Both the position numbers and the translations under genes were made by a program. A stretch of DNA of 34,661 bases from a virus: the IMG/VR virus record IMGVR_UViG_3300027739_000068, positions 1 to 34,661 of that record; one strand, 5' to 3'. Below, piece by piece: positions 9,403 to 18,771 of the stretch. Every line of letters begins with the position of its first letter. Position 1 is the first letter of the stretch. The notes below the pieces were generated by a model. The model was not told where the DNA came from. It saw only the letters and a program-made list of their open reading frames with translations, and searched no databases.

Positions 9403-9918
9403 TTAGAATAAGCCTTTTCCATAACCAATTAGTACTCTATCGTTTTCACCATCATTGATGATAATTTGTTGTGCCTCTCCGTCAATATAGACATTTCCGG
9501 CTTCACTACCTAGATATAGCGTTCCGGCCACAAATGATCCGGCCTGTATTGTACCTTTGAATACCCCACTACCATCTTCACCATAAATAGCTACTGTGGT
9601 TAGTCCGTTTTTGTCTTTGGTAATAATTCCTTCAGGTGTAATAGAGATTTCTCCGGTAATTCCTTCCTTATAGTTTCCTATTCTGAATCCTCCGGACTGT
9701 TGCAACTCAAACTCTTGTAATATGCGCTTGCTTCGTGTGTTAAGAGCTGTTGAAAGTAGCTCTGTAGCAATCCTTTTTCTGACTATCGGTTTGTCGTTGG
9801 TTGTAGCATTAGAATAAACACCCCCACTTTCTCCGGAACTCTCGGTTACGATAACTGAGTTCTGGGTTGGAAATGGGTTCTCAGTGATAACTTCTGGTGT
9901 GTAAACTTTTTCATCCAT
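9403..9918 (-). CDS. Tail tip/fibre-associated protein, beta-rich C terminus
   Basis: 171 residues. The first 60 residues are polar and look disordered. A short helical part (IATELLSTALNTRSKRILQE) follows, then a beta-repeat C terminus with GEISITPEGIITKDKNG, GVFKGTIQAGSFVAG and NVYIDGEAQQIIINDGEN. The 'GTIQAGSFVAG' pattern is typical of phage tail tip and fibre proteins that build beta-prism or beta-helix shafts. The ATG shares one base with the stop of the upstream 537-residue gene, so the two are coupled. Role inferred as an adaptor linking fibre parts to the tail; family not identified. Confidence 0.65.
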   Translation of the reverse strand: MDEKVYTPEVITENPFPTQNSVIVTESSGESGGVYSNATTNDKPIVRKRIATELLSTALNTRSKRILQEFELQQSGGFRIGNYKEGITGEISITPEGIITKDKNGLTTVAIYGEDGSGVFKGTIQAGSFVAGTLYLGSEAGNVYIDGEAQQIIINDGENDRVLIGYGKGLF

Positions 9919-11531
9919 TATTCAAAATAAACTCTAACTCTTAATACTGTCGGAGAGACATTACCAGTCGAGTTGAGAAGCAATTTATACTCAAAGACAT
10001 CACCTTCAGCTCCAATCCGGAATGTCCCCTTCTTCATATTGTAAGAATCCATCGCTACTCCACCATTAGCTGTATAGGCTCTTTTCCAAGAAGTAGCCTT
10101 ATTCATTTTGTAGAACATTTCAATACTTGTTCCGGCTGGTAAGTTCTCAGTAAAGACTTCAGCATATTTCCAGTTGGTCGGCTTTTCTACACCCTTTACT
10201 GGTGATCTAAACTCTAAACTCTCATATCGCCCCACAGCCTTTGTAGTGGCATCTACCGCCTTCACGCCATAAGTAGCACCACTTCTATAAGAGATGATTG
10301 TCGTGCCATCTACATTGGTCACAGCGCCTATTTCATCTGCTTCCAAGGCATACTCCAAGTTTAGGGTAAATGGTTGCTCTTTATTCCGTCTACCATAGGT
10401 ATAGACTCCGTTGTAACCCGATGTTGCACCAAATACTCCCCAGAGACTCATATTCCCCAAGGTTTGTTTGTCCACCCAAGATAAGGAGTTGCTTTCCCAG
10501 TCATAGATGTTGACCTGATCGACTTCGTTGGTAACACCGCTAGGGTTGACACGACCACCTGCCGGAAAGCGCTTGATCGGCATGGTGTTGGTAAAGTCAG
10601 CATAATATAGATAACCATCGTCACCAATCTGAGCTAGGGGGTACTCGCAATCAATCATGGCGTTAGTTCCCTTGTTCGGGTATCCGGTCTTGTAAGTTCC
10701 GATAACAGCTCTTCCATTTCGCTCTACCAAGGTCTTGACCTGATCTGTTGGGATAATATCTAGGGCTTCGTTAGTAAAAGAGTCATCATATCCGCATAGC
10801 GCTAGAAAGTTTCCATTGGCAATATAGTTTGCTCCACCAACCTGTACCATTGTGTGCCAGTCTGATCCATTAAGGTTTTCAGCGACAGTGGTTACATCAC
10901 TCCAGTCAGATGCTCCGGCCAGCTCTTTTTGTTTCAGTTTGTTGGTTGTAGCCCATTGGAGGTATGTCTTTCCGGTGGAAGAGGGTTTTTCGACTGCACC
11001 CTTAATACCACCATCGGGATCATGCCAGACATTTCTGACATAACCATCCGCATATCTTCTATAAATATATCCAGCATTACCAAAGCCGTAGGTTGCTCCA
11101 TCGGTTGCCTTCACCCAGAACATGACAAGATCCACATAGACACTTCCCTGATCGGCTGACTTACTAGGAGATGGTGATTGAGAAGCTGATTGCGATAGGG
11201 AACTCGATGCTGAAGCCGATGACGAGGCTGAAGGGGATGCTGATGCGGAAGGAGATGCGGAAGCAGAGTTACTTATACTAGGCGTTCCACTCATACTCAA
11301 AGACGGACTTCCTGAACCACTAGGAGACATAGATGCACTAGGTGATAGCGATGGTGAGGAAGAGTGAGAATATCCCCAGATTCCCTCCTCTTTTAGGGCT
11401 TGTCCGGCAGTTAGAGTGTCAACAGTCTTGCGGATATCAAGGTTAGCTCCCATCTTGAAAGAACCTCTTATTCCACGATCAGAAAACGAGCTGATACCGC
11501 CAACCCACTCCCTTAATTCATATATTGCCAT
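9918..11531 (-). CDS. Large virion protein with Ser-rich linker and beta-rich (propeller-like) body
   Basis: 537 residues in three parts. Residues 1-56 (MAIYELREWVGG, then FKMGANLDIRKTVDTL) form a short conserved-looking N-terminal domain. Residues 57-126 are a Ser/Pro/Ala repeat. Residues 127-537 are rich in beta strands with repeated short blocks such as GATYGFGNAGYIYRRYADG and DDGYLYYADFTN, compatible with a beta-propeller. The last 100 residues resemble an immunoglobulin-like virion C terminus (AGTSIEMFYKMN, TVLRVRVYF). It has its own TTGCCT/TTTAAT box seven bases upstream of the ATG and no Shine-Dalgarno. Probable tail or host-contact protein; no enzymatic motif is seen. Confidence 0.7.
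   Translation of the reverse strand: MAIYELREWVGGISSFSDRGIRGSFKMGANLDIRKTVDTLTAGQALKEEGIWGYSHSSSPSLSPSASMSPSGSGSPSLSMSGTPSISNSASASPSASASPSASSSASASSSLSQSASQSPSPSKSADQGSVYVDLVMFWVKATDGATYGFGNAGYIYRRYADGYVRNVWHDPDGGIKGAVEKPSSTGKTYLQWATTNKLKQKELAGASDWSDVTTVAENLNGSDWHTMVQVGGANYIANGNFLALCGYDDSFTNEALDIIPTDQVKTLVERNGRAVIGTYKTGYPNKGTNAMIDCEYPLAQIGDDGYLYYADFTNTMPIKRFPAGGRVNPSGVTNEVDQVNIYDWESNSLSWVDKQTLGNMSLWGVFGATSGYNGVYTYGRRNKEQPFTLNLEYALEADEIGAVTNVDGTTIISYRSGATYGVKAVDATTKAVGRYESLEFRSPVKGVEKPTNWKYAEVFTENLPAGTSIEMFYKMNKATSWKRAYTANGGVAMDSYNMKKGTFRIGAEGDVFEYKLLLNSTGNVSPTVLRVRVYFE
11154..11363 (-). repeat. Ser-rich linker in the 537-residue virion protein
   Basis: Residues 57-126 are about 70 residues of SPS, SAS and SASAS units with occasional Gly, Met, Ile and Asn. 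Four different genes in the window carry this same type of segment. Confidence 0.9.
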
Positions 11532-11538
11532 AAGCTAG

Positions 11539-11566
11539 ATTAAACGATAAAGTTGATTAAAGGCTA
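11539..11566 (-). promoter_or_regulatory. Late promoter-like element, copy 2
   Basis: Minus strand TAGCCT (11566-11561), 16 bases, TTTAAT (11544-11539), then seven bases to the ATG at 11531. The -35-like hexamer overlaps the TAG stop of the upstream LamG-like gene (11566-11564). Confidence 0.55.
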
Positions 11567-14164
11567 GTCGTTCCATCGTGAGTATTTGTTTGTATATGTT
11601 GTTGTCAGGTCAGAATACTCGCTGGTGTACGAGGTATTTTTGTCAGCATAACAGTCTGCCGGATATTCTGTTGATTTTCTATCATATTCATTCGTATAGG
11701 TTGGAGGTGAAGGAGATGCTGAAACACTTGGCGACTCAGAGGCACTGGGAGAAGATGATACCGAGCTACTTGGACTTTGCGACTTAGACTCCGAGGCGCT
11801 TGAACTCAGTGAAGCAGATGGAGATGAGGAAGGACTGATAAGTACAATACCCCAAAAATCTGTTAAGAGTTCGTACTGAACCGGAGATGGAGATACTGAC
11901 GGAGACTCAGACTTAGACTCGCTAGCACTAGCAGACCTAGACTCGGAAGCTGATGCTGAAGCTGACTCACTGGCTGAAGGACTTAAACTAGGACTCGGAC
12001 TTGGTGACTCAGATGAAGATGGACTCAAACTTGCACTTCCACTTGCAGATTCTGATGCTGACGGACTCAAACTTCCGCTTGGACTTAGTGATGCACTCTC
12101 CGATGCTGATGGAGACAATGACTTACTCTCTGAGGCACTAGCCGATGCACTCTCGCTTGCTGAAGCTGAAGCTGAAGCAGATACGGACTCTGACTTACTT
12201 GCACTTGCTGACTCACTAGCGGAGGGTGACAAAGAGGCGGAAGCACTAGCACTTTCCGATTTAGACTCACTAGCGGAGGCAGACTTTGAAGCCGAAGCGC
12301 TTGCGGAGGCTGATTCAGATGCGGATGGACTCAAACTTGCTGACTCTGAGGCACTCGCAGAGGCGCTCTCTGATGCAGATGGAGATTGAGATTTTGACTC
12401 AGATGCAGAGGCTGAAGCAGAAGCAGATTTGGAAGCACTTGCTGAAGCACTTGCTGAAGCACTCCCTGATGGCGATAGTGACTTACTTGCCGATGCCGAG
12501 GCTGACCTACTTTCTGAGGCAGATGGACTGAGTGACTTGCTTTCAGAAGCAGATGCGGAGGCGGAAGCAGACTTAGAAGCAGAGGCGGAAGCACTGGCAC
12601 TGGCCGATTTAGATTCACTAGCCGAAGCAGAAGCCGAAGCGCTTGCAGATGGAGAAAGAGATTTTGACTCACTTGCCGATGGTGATATAGAAGGACTTTC
12701 AGAAGGTGAACCTCCGGAAGGACTAGCGGAGGCAGAACCTGATTTACTTTCAGATGAGCTTGCCGATACACTCTCGGAGGCAGAGGGAGATAGAGATGCA
12801 CTCCCAGAAGCACTCTCGGAAGCAGACTCACTAGCAGACTCTGATGCTGATTCACTCGCACTAGGGGATAAAGACGGACTTTCAGATGCAGATTCCGAAG
12901 CAGATGCGGAGGCGGATGTACTCTTGGACTCAGATGCCGATGGAGACAGGGAGGCAGAGGCACTTTTAGACTCAGAAGCACTAGCGGATGCAGACTCACT
13001 CTTGCTTGCTGAGGCGGAGGGAGACAGCGATGCAGAGGCTGACTTAGAAGCCGAAGCAGAAGCCGACTTGGATTCAGAGGCAGAGGGAGATAATGAAGCA
13101 CTTGCTGACTTCGACTCAGACTTAGAAGCGGATGCACTAGCCGACCTTGAGGCTGAAGCGGATGGAGATAAACTTGCACTAGGACTAAGTGAGGCACTAG
13201 CCGACTTACTTGCACTTTTAGAAGCCGACTTACTTTCACTTTTAGAAGGAGAAGAGCTGGGTGATTTAGACTTAGACTCACTTTTACTTGCACTTTTAGA
13301 AGCCGACTTACTTTCACTTTTAGAAGCCGACTTACTTTCACTTTTAGAAGCTGAGGCAGAGGGAGAGAGGGACTTCGATTCCGACTTTGAAGCGGAGGCT
13401 GAGGGAGATAAAGAACCGGAGGGGGACTGTGAACCAGAGGGGGACTGTGAACCGGAGGGAGACTGAGATGCCGATCCAGTTGACATAAGAAGGGCAAACT
13501 CAGTTGTTCCCCAAGCCTCTCCATTGACAAAGAAAAGCTCATCAATTTCGGCATTTTGGAAACCGCTATCCGTTCCGTTGTAATTGAAACAACCAACTCT
13601 AATGTAATTTGTTCCTGCGTACGCTGGATTTGAAAAGGCTACAGAGTCACCGCTTTGGACACCATCAGCCCATACTTTTATATTAGAACCATCCCATGTT
13701 CCGCAGATCAGATGCCATGTTCCATCTATAACATCATCATCTCCGATAGCACGATTGTAATCTGCAGGAAATCCAATTCCTGTTCCTTTTCCTAATTGAA
13801 GAGCTACATGGTCATTTGTGTCGCAATAAAAATCCCAACCATAAACTACACTCCCTGATATTGCATAACATTGGAAAATATATGGATTTGTTCCCGTAGC
13901 TGATGATTTATACCAACAACCGACAGTAAAAGCAGAGGTAGCACGAAAATCAGCGTGGTCTCCCAATGAAAACGCATCTGAATTAGCACCAACAAGACCT
14001 ACACCACCGGTACTCCATTTTCCGCTTACCTCATCTGGTGCACCAATGTCTGTCAATGTGTGTCCTTCTCCACTACTGTCTGCTGTCAAAGCACCACTTT
14101 CAAAGCGGTAATACGCTTTTAGGTTTGCATTGTCTATGAGGGTTGTGAGACTTAGTTGAGCCAT
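11564..14164 (-). CDS. LamG-like lectin domain with ~530-residue Ser-rich repeat stalk
   Basis: 866 residues. Residues 1-228 look like a concanavalin A-like/laminin G fold ([62 protein letters not shown]), a carbohydrate-binding fold found on phage tail and surface proteins. Residues 229-759 are an almost pure Ser/Ala/Pro/Glu/Lys repeat ([20 protein letters not shown]). A short non-repeat island ([12 protein letters not shown]) is followed by a second Ser-rich patch. The last 45 residues are rich in Tyr (YTNEY, YTSEY, YTNKY). Serine codons are mixed between the TCN and AGY sets, so the repeat is kept at protein level. Start ATG sits one base past the stop of the previous gene. Likely a long adhesin-like fibre and candidate glycan acceptor. 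Long open frames on the other strand here are composition shadows. Confidence 0.8.
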   Translation of the reverse strand: MAQLSLTTLIDNANLKAYYRFESGALTADSSGEGHTLTDIGAPDEVSGKWSTGGVGLVGANSDAFSLGDHADFRATSAFTVGCWYKSSATGTNPYIFQCYAISGSVVYGWDFYCDTNDHVALQLGKGTGIGFPADYNRAIGDDDVIDGTWHLICGTWDGSNIKVWADGVQSGDSVAFSNPAYAGTNYIRVGCFNYNGTDSGFQNAEIDELFFVNGEAWGTTEFALLMSTGSASQSPSGSQSPSGSQSPSGSLSPSASASKSESKSLSPSASASKSESKSASKSESKSASKSASKSESKSKSPSSSPSKSESKSASKSASKSASASLSPSASLSPSASASRSASASASKSESKSASASLSPSASESKSASASASKSASASLSPSASASKSESASASASESKSASASLSPSASESKSTSASASASESASESPSLSPSASESASESASESASESASGSASLSPSASESVSASSSESKSGSASASPSGGSPSESPSISPSASESKSLSPSASASASASASESKSASASASASASKSASASASASESKSLSPSASESRSASASASKSLSPSGSASASASASASKSASASASASESKSQSPSASESASASASESASLSPSASESASASASASKSASASESKSESASASASLSPSASESASASKSESVSASASASASESASASASESKSLSPSASESASLSPSGSLSPSASESASGSASLSPSSSESPSPSPSLSPSASESASASASESRSASASESKSESPSVSPSPVQYELLTDFWGIVLISPSSSPSASLSSSASESKSQSPSSSVSSSPSASESPSVSASPSPPTYTNEYDRKSTEYPADCYADKNTSYTSEYSDLTTTYTNKYSRWND
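13213..13350 (-). repeat. 24-bp tandem repeats within the Ser-rich region
   Basis: The + strand unit cacttttagaag followed by ccgacttacttt occurs at 13213-13236 and again at 13291-13314 and 13315-13338, each run followed by a further 12-base half unit. It encodes an eight-residue Ser/Lys/Glu/Ala unit. This looks like recent duplication or slippage. Confidence 0.85.
13413..13466 (-). repeat. Three 18-bp tandem repeats at the start of the stalk
   Basis: Units at 13413-13430, 13431-13448 and 13449-13466 differ by one to three bases and encode SQSPSG-type hexapeptides at the junction of the LamG-like domain and the stalk. Confidence 0.85.
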
Positions 14165-14165
14165 T

Positions 14166-15143
14166 TTAGATTGCTAGTTGCCACACTCGGCATGAAATCA
14201 CACTCCGAGCATCTTTATAATTCGTAAAATCTCCGACTGTTGCTGATAATTCGATATCTGTATTGATTGCCGTAGTGTTATCACTATCAAGATCATCCCA
14301 AGAATTAGTAGTCCGATTGAAAATCTGTAGTTTGACAACCGAAGATGCTGGTGCGAGTGTTGTCTGACCTATCCAAGAAACCATTACTCCAGATTTACTA
14401 TCAACAAAGTTTTTGAATTGATGAATCATGTATTCAAGAGTTCCAGTCTGACCGACTCTGATATTATCTTTTACGGCTACATCTAGTAAGTCTTGCGCAT
14501 CATAGTTAGTTTCAAGGTCTGTATCGTCTGATGGAATGATGGCAACATCTCCCCTTGTATATCCAGTGTAACCCATACTTGGAGAAGCAGATACCGAAGG
14601 ACTTACTGACTTTGATGCACTTGCGGAAACTGAGGAGGATGGTGATTGAGAAGCTGAAACTGATGGGGATTCTGAACTACTTGCCGATGCCGATATTGAA
14701 GATGAGGCGCTCCCAGTGAACTCCATCATTTCTAGTTCCCAAATAGAAATAGTTCCACCAGAACCATAGTAGGTTGTTGTGAAGTTTAATTTGTAATAGC
14801 GGTAGGCGGTTGAGTTATCGAACTCGAACTCTTGCCACGCATCGCTATTAGTAGCCTGTCCGGTATAAACAACTGTCCAGTCAGAGTCATCATTACTTCC
14901 TTGAAGGGTAAAATCCTTCATCTGGAGATCATCTGGGGCATACGCTTTGGTTCTAACTTTTCTGGCAATCTTAGTTATTCCAGCACCCAAGTCATACTTC
15001 CACCAGTGTGGAAGCGCTGTTACTGTTGATGACCACCTCGTACCTTCATCGTTATCACACGCCTTACTCGCATTAAAATCACCACTAAACTCAGAGTCTG
15101 CACTAGCAGTTCCACCAGTAATAAAATCTAATCCATAAGCCAT
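14166..15143 (-). CDS. F5/8 type C (discoidin)-like carbohydrate-binding virion protein
   Basis: 325 residues. Residues 1-144 match the pattern of a coagulation factor 5/8 type C (discoidin, CBM32-like) domain: [54 protein letters not shown] and ISIWELEMM. These domains usually bind glycans. Residues 145-189 are a Ser/Pro/Ala linker. Residues 190-325 are a beta-rich C-terminal domain of unknown family ([30 protein letters not shown]). The gene is the first virion gene after the sugar cassette and restarts with its own TTGCCT/TTTAAT element eight bases before the ATG. Likely binds a host surface sugar or anchors a fibre. Confidence 0.8.
   Translation of the reverse strand: MAYGLDFITGGTASADSEFSGDFNASKACDNDEGTRWSSTVTALPHWWKYDLGAGITKIARKVRTKAYAPDDLQMKDFTLQGSNDDSDWTVVYTGQATNSDAWQEFEFDNSTAYRYYKLNFTTTYYGSGGTISIWELEMMEFTGSASSSISASASSSESPSVSASQSPSSSVSASASKSVSPSVSASPSMGYTGYTRGDVAIIPSDDTDLETNYDAQDLLDVAVKDNIRVGQTGTLEYMIHQFKNFVDSKSGVMVSWIGQTTLAPASSVVKLQIFNRTTNSWDDLDSDNTTAINTDIELSATVGDFTNYKDARSVISCRVWQLAI
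14577..14711 (-). repeat. Ser-rich linker in the F5/8C-like protein
   Basis: Residues 145-189 ([20 protein letters not shown] and similar) separate the discoidin-like domain from the C-terminal domain. Confidence 0.9.
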
Positions 15144-15151
15144 ACCCCAAG

Positions 15152-15179
15152 ATTAAACAATAAAGTTAGTTTTAGGCAA
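15152..15179 (-). promoter_or_regulatory. Late promoter-like element, copy 3
   Basis: Minus strand TTGCCT (15179-15174), 16 bases, TTTAAT (15157-15152), then eight bases to the ATG at 15143. It restarts virion-gene transcription right after the last gene of the sugar cassette. Confidence 0.6.
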
Positions 15180-15180
15180 C

Positions 15181-16800
15181 CTATTGTAGCGTTTTGACTA
15201 TGTCTATGCCCTTACCCCATCCTTCAATCTGATCACTTTCAGTCCAGTTGACTAGCAAGTTCTGGTTTCTATACTGTTCTTTCTTCCAGCGTTGTCCGGT
15301 AGCGTTAGCTCCATGTTTTATATCAACATTAGGAAACTCCGACTTCCATGTTGCATAAGGAAACTTGTTTTGCCATGCTACTCGGTTATGAGTCATCGGT
15401 TCAAAGCCCATGTGACGAACAAAACTATTAAACTCACCTTCGTTCATGGTCTCAAAAGCCTTCTTAGTCATCTCATAGCGCTCTCTGAAGTGGATTAGCG
15501 CTGTCTCACGATATACACAAAGTCCTGACAGTTGATTGACATCGTAGTGGAGACAATGACCATCCGGCATCCGGAGTAGCCAAACATTCTGGTTGTAGTA
15601 GAAGGTATTTTTGTCCGGTGGTACGAAGTCAAAGTGAGATGGGTGATAGAGGACATCATGCTCAGTAAAGAAGATAATGTCATCTCTGCTATTCTCCAGT
15701 CCGGCCATGATCTGCTTAAACATCGTTAAGTAGCCTCTCTTCATGGATGGGAAGCAGATGTTTTTGTACCCTATATCCATCCTTTTAATAGCTGATGATA
15801 CAAGACCGATGTTCTTTTCTTTGGCGATCTTCTGTATTCTTTCTCGGCAAGGTTTGGCGATCTTCTCGTCTAGTTTACTGTCGGTGTAGTAGATCATCCC
15901 TTTGGTAGTACCCCAGTCTGGTGGATTAAACTTGGCCAGTAACCACTCGAAAGTCCTGACAGCCTTTGGCCACTTATTTTTCTGGAAGAGTTGTCTGCTA
16001 ATATCCCTATTCTCGTTTACCTTGTCTTGAGGGTTGTCGTATGGAAAACCAAAGTCTCCACCTCTTGTCCTGAACATATGAGCGTACCAAGTTCTCCGGT
16101 TACCAATCACCCGACCACCTGAGAGCCAAGTCTTACAGGCTACCTCTACTCCCTGCTGTCCCCATGAGTGAAACTCCTCTCCGCATAGACCTAGTTCAAA
16201 GTACTTCTCCTTTGTACACATAAAGCACGATCCCTGAATTGATAGTGTCTCCACTAGATCTTCCGGATGCTTGTTCTGCCACTCTCCCCAGTACTGAAAG
16301 TGTAGTGTCTTATCAAACCGGAAGGCTACATTGTTCGGACTAGCCTTAGCAATCCAGACCACATCCTTCTTAGTTGGTTGTCCACACTCTTCGCAGACTC
16401 CACTAGGACTCTGGTATCTTCTGTGGCCTTGAGGACAAACCCAGTCAAAGACATGAAAGTTCTTCATAAGAGGGATCATGGTTACATTGTCTCCAGTTTC
16501 TTTGAAGGACTCCAACATCTTGCGGTCAAACCCCTTGTCCATCGCACAATGTGCATCGAGTTTCATGATGTACTTACCCTTAGCTAGCTTACCAGCCTGA
16601 TTAGAGGCCTCTCGCTGTCCCACCGCTACCGGATTGTAGATAATGGTTACTCTGTCATCTGGTTTGAGTGGCGGATCTGGTAGATAGCCATCAAGAACAG
16701 CGATCACTTCGGTATTAGCCTCTGAGTTACGCAAAACATCCTCGATGGTAAGACCTAGAAACTCCTCGTTACGAGCTGGAATGATTACTGTGAGATCCAT
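15181..16800 (-). CDS. Two-domain glycosyltransferase: GT2 with inserted zinc knuckle plus second GT-A-like domain
   Basis: 539 residues. Residues 1-295 are a family 2 glycosyltransferase: VIIPARNEE at 5-13, a DxD-like LDAH at 81-84, IQGSCFM near 188 and WYAHMF near 238. A probable zinc site is inserted at C122, H126, C136 and C139. Residues 300-539 form a second domain with FFTEHDVLYHPSHF at about 377-390; EHD may serve as the metal-binding DxD equivalent, so the protein is probably bifunctional. The first half is paralogous to the proteins at 23304-24179 and 25008-25901. The ATG follows a good Shine-Dalgarno (AAAGGAAC) and overlaps the upstream dehydrogenase gene by 16 bases. Acceptor unknown: virion protein glycan or host surface glycan. 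Confidence 0.85.
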   Translation of the reverse strand: MDLTVIIPARNEEFLGLTIEDVLRNSEANTEVIAVLDGYLPDPPLKPDDRVTIIYNPVAVGQREASNQAGKLAKGKYIMKLDAHCAMDKGFDRKMLESFKETGDNVTMIPLMKNFHVFDWVCPQGHRRYQSPSGVCEECGQPTKKDVVWIAKASPNNVAFRFDKTLHFQYWGEWQNKHPEDLVETLSIQGSCFMCTKEKYFELGLCGEEFHSWGQQGVEVACKTWLSGGRVIGNRRTWYAHMFRTRGGDFGFPYDNPQDKVNENRDISRQLFQKNKWPKAVRTFEWLLAKFNPPDWGTTKGMIYYTDSKLDEKIAKPCRERIQKIAKEKNIGLVSSAIKRMDIGYKNICFPSMKRGYLTMFKQIMAGLENSRDDIIFFTEHDVLYHPSHFDFVPPDKNTFYYNQNVWLLRMPDGHCLHYDVNQLSGLCVYRETALIHFRERYEMTKKAFETMNEGEFNSFVRHMGFEPMTHNRVAWQNKFPYATWKSEFPNVDIKHGANATGQRWKKEQYRNQNLLVNWTESDQIEGWGKGIDIVKTLQ

Positions 16801-17552
16801 TTTTTGTTCCTTTCAAGTATTGCTCTGGTAATTTCCGGTTTGTACCCCAAGGACTCAGCCCAAGCGCACCACGCATAGATATCTTTTGGAATACATTTTG
16901 AGTTGAAACCTCTCTTTTCAGGGAACACGAATGTCCACCATAGATTGAAGCGAGGATCATCCGAGTAGACAGCATCACGAATGGTGTAATAGTCAACTCC
17001 AGCTCTCTCACACACATCGTAAAGTTCCTGACACTCGGAAACTTTGAAGGAGATGGCTCGATTCTCGGATAGCTTTATGATCTCGGCCTCTAGCGCACTC
17101 ACCTGTCGGATGTTGGTATTGGCGTTATAGACTGTTGTGTAAAGATCAATCAGTTCTCGTCTATCGTTTGGCTTACCTCCGATAACTAGAAACTGACGAG
17201 TCTTGGGATCATACATTGGGTGTGCAGGAGTCTCACCGAGGTACTCCGGTTGCATCACGATTCTTTTGTTATATTTTTTTGAAAGTGAGTCGCAAGTGTT
17301 TGGGTTGACTGTTGACCTCATGACCAAAAGGGGACAATCGCACCATGAGACAACTTCATCAATGATAGAAATGTCCAAAGCGCCTTCTGCCGGACAAGGT
17401 GATGGTACGCAAATAAAAGCTATGTCGCACTTGTTTACTTCTTCCTTAGTCGTTTTGTAACCTAGCAATGGATCATAGATAACAGCATCCGGAAATAACT
17501 TCTCCATTGCTTTTCCTACCCATCCATAGCCAATTATTGCTATTTTTTTCAT
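16785..17552 (-). CDS. Short UDP-glucose/GDP-mannose 6-dehydrogenase-family protein
   Basis: 255 residues, against roughly 430 for full family members. The Rossmann motif GYGWVGKA is at 8-15, RSTVNP at 79-84, PEYLGE at 102-107, K160 and N164 of the central helix are present, and the catalytic Cys is at 220 in SKCIPKD. The C-terminal nucleotide-binding domain of the classical enzymes is missing. The retained Cys and Lys suggest that NAD-dependent oxidation of a sugar nucleotide to the uronic acid is still possible, but the substrate may differ. No Shine-Dalgarno is evident; an AT-rich 15-base gap separates it from the HAD gene upstream. Last biosynthetic step before the two-domain glycosyltransferase, whose start it overlaps. 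Confidence 0.85.
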   Translation of the reverse strand: MKKIAIIGYGWVGKAMEKLFPDAVIYDPLLGYKTTKEEVNKCDIAFICVPSPCPAEGALDISIIDEVVSWCDCPLLVMRSTVNPNTCDSLSKKYNKRIVMQPEYLGETPAHPMYDPKTRQFLVIGGKPNDRRELIDLYTTVYNANTNIRQVSALEAEIIKLSENRAISFKVSECQELYDVCERAGVDYYTIRDAVYSDDPRFNLWWTFVFPEKRGFNSKCIPKDIYAWCAWAESLGYKPEITRAILERNKKWISQ

Positions 17553-17567
17553 ATTTTTATTTAATTA

Positions 17568-17867
17568 TTAACCAAAGTACTTCCGTATATCTTGCCAGTC
17601 GGTAAACCTTATGGCTCGGTCATCGATATAGACATGAGCTGGTTCTTTGATGTTCGTTATCTTTAACAGTGGAAAACTATACTTATATAGCCACGAAGCA
17701 ACTTCATTCAAATCTGGATTAGATGTTAATATCCAAACCTCATGACCTAGAGATATCAAATACTTTATGGCTTCCAAAGATCCCTCCATCGGTTCTCCAA
17801 AACCTTTTTCGGTAGGAATACCATTTCTTTTACATATAACCCCATCAAAATCAGATACTATTTTCAA
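17568..17867 (-). CDS. Minimal HAD-superfamily phosphatase (GmhB-like role possible)
   Basis: 99 residues. Motif I is DFDGV at 6-10 (nucleophile D6 and acid D8), motif II is LTSN near 47, and motif IV is YIDDRA near 80. There is no cap domain, which fits small phosphatases such as KdsC- or GmhB-type enzymes, although GmhB itself is nearly twice as long. In this context it could remove the C7 phosphate of heptose-1,7-bisphosphate, between the HddA-like kinase and the nucleotidyltransferase. The gene overlaps the end of the epimerase gene by 17 bases, so both are in one operon. Other sugar or nucleotide phosphates remain possible substrates. Confidence 0.75.
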   Translation of the reverse strand: MKIVSDFDGVICKRNGIPTEKGFGEPMEGSLEAIKYLISLGHEVWILTSNPDLNEVASWLYKYSFPLLKITNIKEPAHVYIDDRAIRFTDWQDIRKYFG

Positions 17868-18771
17868 GTGTTTCTTTAATTGTTAATGCAAGTCCTTCTT
17901 CCAGTGAGTACTTCGGCTTCCATCCAAGTAGATATTCAGCCTTATCTATTGCTCCCAGTGTCATCTTAGGTTCAAATACGGGTTCAATATGGTCTGGTTT
18001 GATATCTTTACCTATAATCTTCGAGATAATCCGGTATATTTCGTTGATCGAGGTGCTGTCTCCAGATCCGGCATTGAATATCTCAGAGTGGATGGTGGAG
18101 TTAGCCATAAGGATTAGTTGATCGACTACATCTTCCACATAAACAAAGTCTCGACTCTGAGTTCCATCTCCGGTAATAAATGGTCTCTTGTCCTCTCTTA
18201 GACACTTAATGAAACTAGAAACTGCTGAAGCATATGCCCCATTAGGAGACTGGCGTGATCCGTAGACATTGAATGGTCGGCAGACATTAAACTCAAGTCG
18301 ATACATCGTTTCGTATAACTGGCACAACTGCTCTCCGACTAACTTTGATAGAGCATAAGGAGACATGGGATTGGGGATAGCGTTCTCCTGAGTCGGCAAC
18401 TGTTCTTGGTCTCCGTATATTGCGGTAGTCGAGACAAAGACAATTCGTTTAACCTTATATTCTTGACAGTACTGGAGAACTTTGAGAGTACCCAAAACAT
18501 TGATAGTCATGGTCTCTTCCGGTTTGATGATCGATACTTGAGGCCTAGTTTGTCCGGCTAGGTGATAGACGATATCTACATCACGATAGAAAGATCCGGT
18601 GTTATCTAGGATGTTGCCAATTTGTACCTCTAGGTTCTTATGTTTAGGTAAGTTTTTAGGACTACCTACACTCATATTGTCAAGGACAGTTACCTGATCC
18701 CCATTGTCTAGCAGTTTCCTTACCAAGTGAGATCCGATGAAACCTGCTCCTCCAGTTACAAGTACTTTCAT
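17851..18771 (-). CDS. NAD-dependent sugar-nucleotide epimerase/dehydratase (extended SDR)
   Basis: 306 residues, the usual length for the family. GGAGFIG (7-13) binds NAD(P), YALSK at 139-143 gives the catalytic Tyr and Lys, and the upstream VSTTAIYG (113-120) is typical of UDP-glucose 4-epimerase and dTDP-glucose 4,6-dehydratase relatives. YRLEFNVCRPFNVYG and FVYVEDVVD are also characteristic. Exact substrate cannot be read from sequence. Beside heptose genes it may act on the nucleotide-heptose, like C4/C6-modifying enzymes in Campylobacter and Yersinia heptose pathways. The ATG overlaps the stop of the isomerase gene by four bases (ATGA). Confidence 0.9.
   Translation of the reverse strand: MKVLVTGGAGFIGSHLVRKLLDNGDQVTVLDNMSVGSPKNLPKHKNLEVQIGNILDNTGSFYRDVDIVYHLAGQTRPQVSIIKPEETMTINVLGTLKVLQYCQEYKVKRIVFVSTTAIYGDQEQLPTQENAIPNPMSPYALSKLVGEQLCQLYETMYRLEFNVCRPFNVYGSRQSPNGAYASAVSSFIKCLREDKRPFITGDGTQSRDFVYVEDVVDQLILMANSTIHSEIFNAGSGDSTSINEIYRIISKIIGKDIKPDHIEPVFEPKMTLGAIDKAEYLLGWKPKYSLEEGLALTIKETLENSI

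Larger units (their letters stand above)
11885..13480 (-). repeat. Long Ser-rich repeat region (~530 codons)
   Basis: Nearly every second codon encodes Ser, alternating with Ala, Pro, Lys, Glu, and less often Gly, Arg, Leu or Val. The DNA is not one perfect tandem repeat: Ser codons and Ala codons vary freely. Exact DNA repeats occur only in the part next to the LamG-like domain (13213-13466). Confidence 0.9.

Noticed and set aside
12429-13466. Plus-strand open frame of 345 residues rich in Ala, Glu, Asp and Leu
   Set aside because: It is the antisense of the Ser-rich repeat. The repeat lacks the codons that would give stops on that strand, and the product has no folded-domain features or start signal.
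11885-13480. CRISPR array or phase-variable repeat
   Set aside because: There are no regularly spaced identical repeats with unique spacers; the pattern follows codons.
12331-13596. Minus-strand open frame of 421 residues in a second frame
   Set aside because: Shadow of the same repeat; rich in Leu, Pro, His and Gln, and it runs across the LamG-like domain in the wrong frame.
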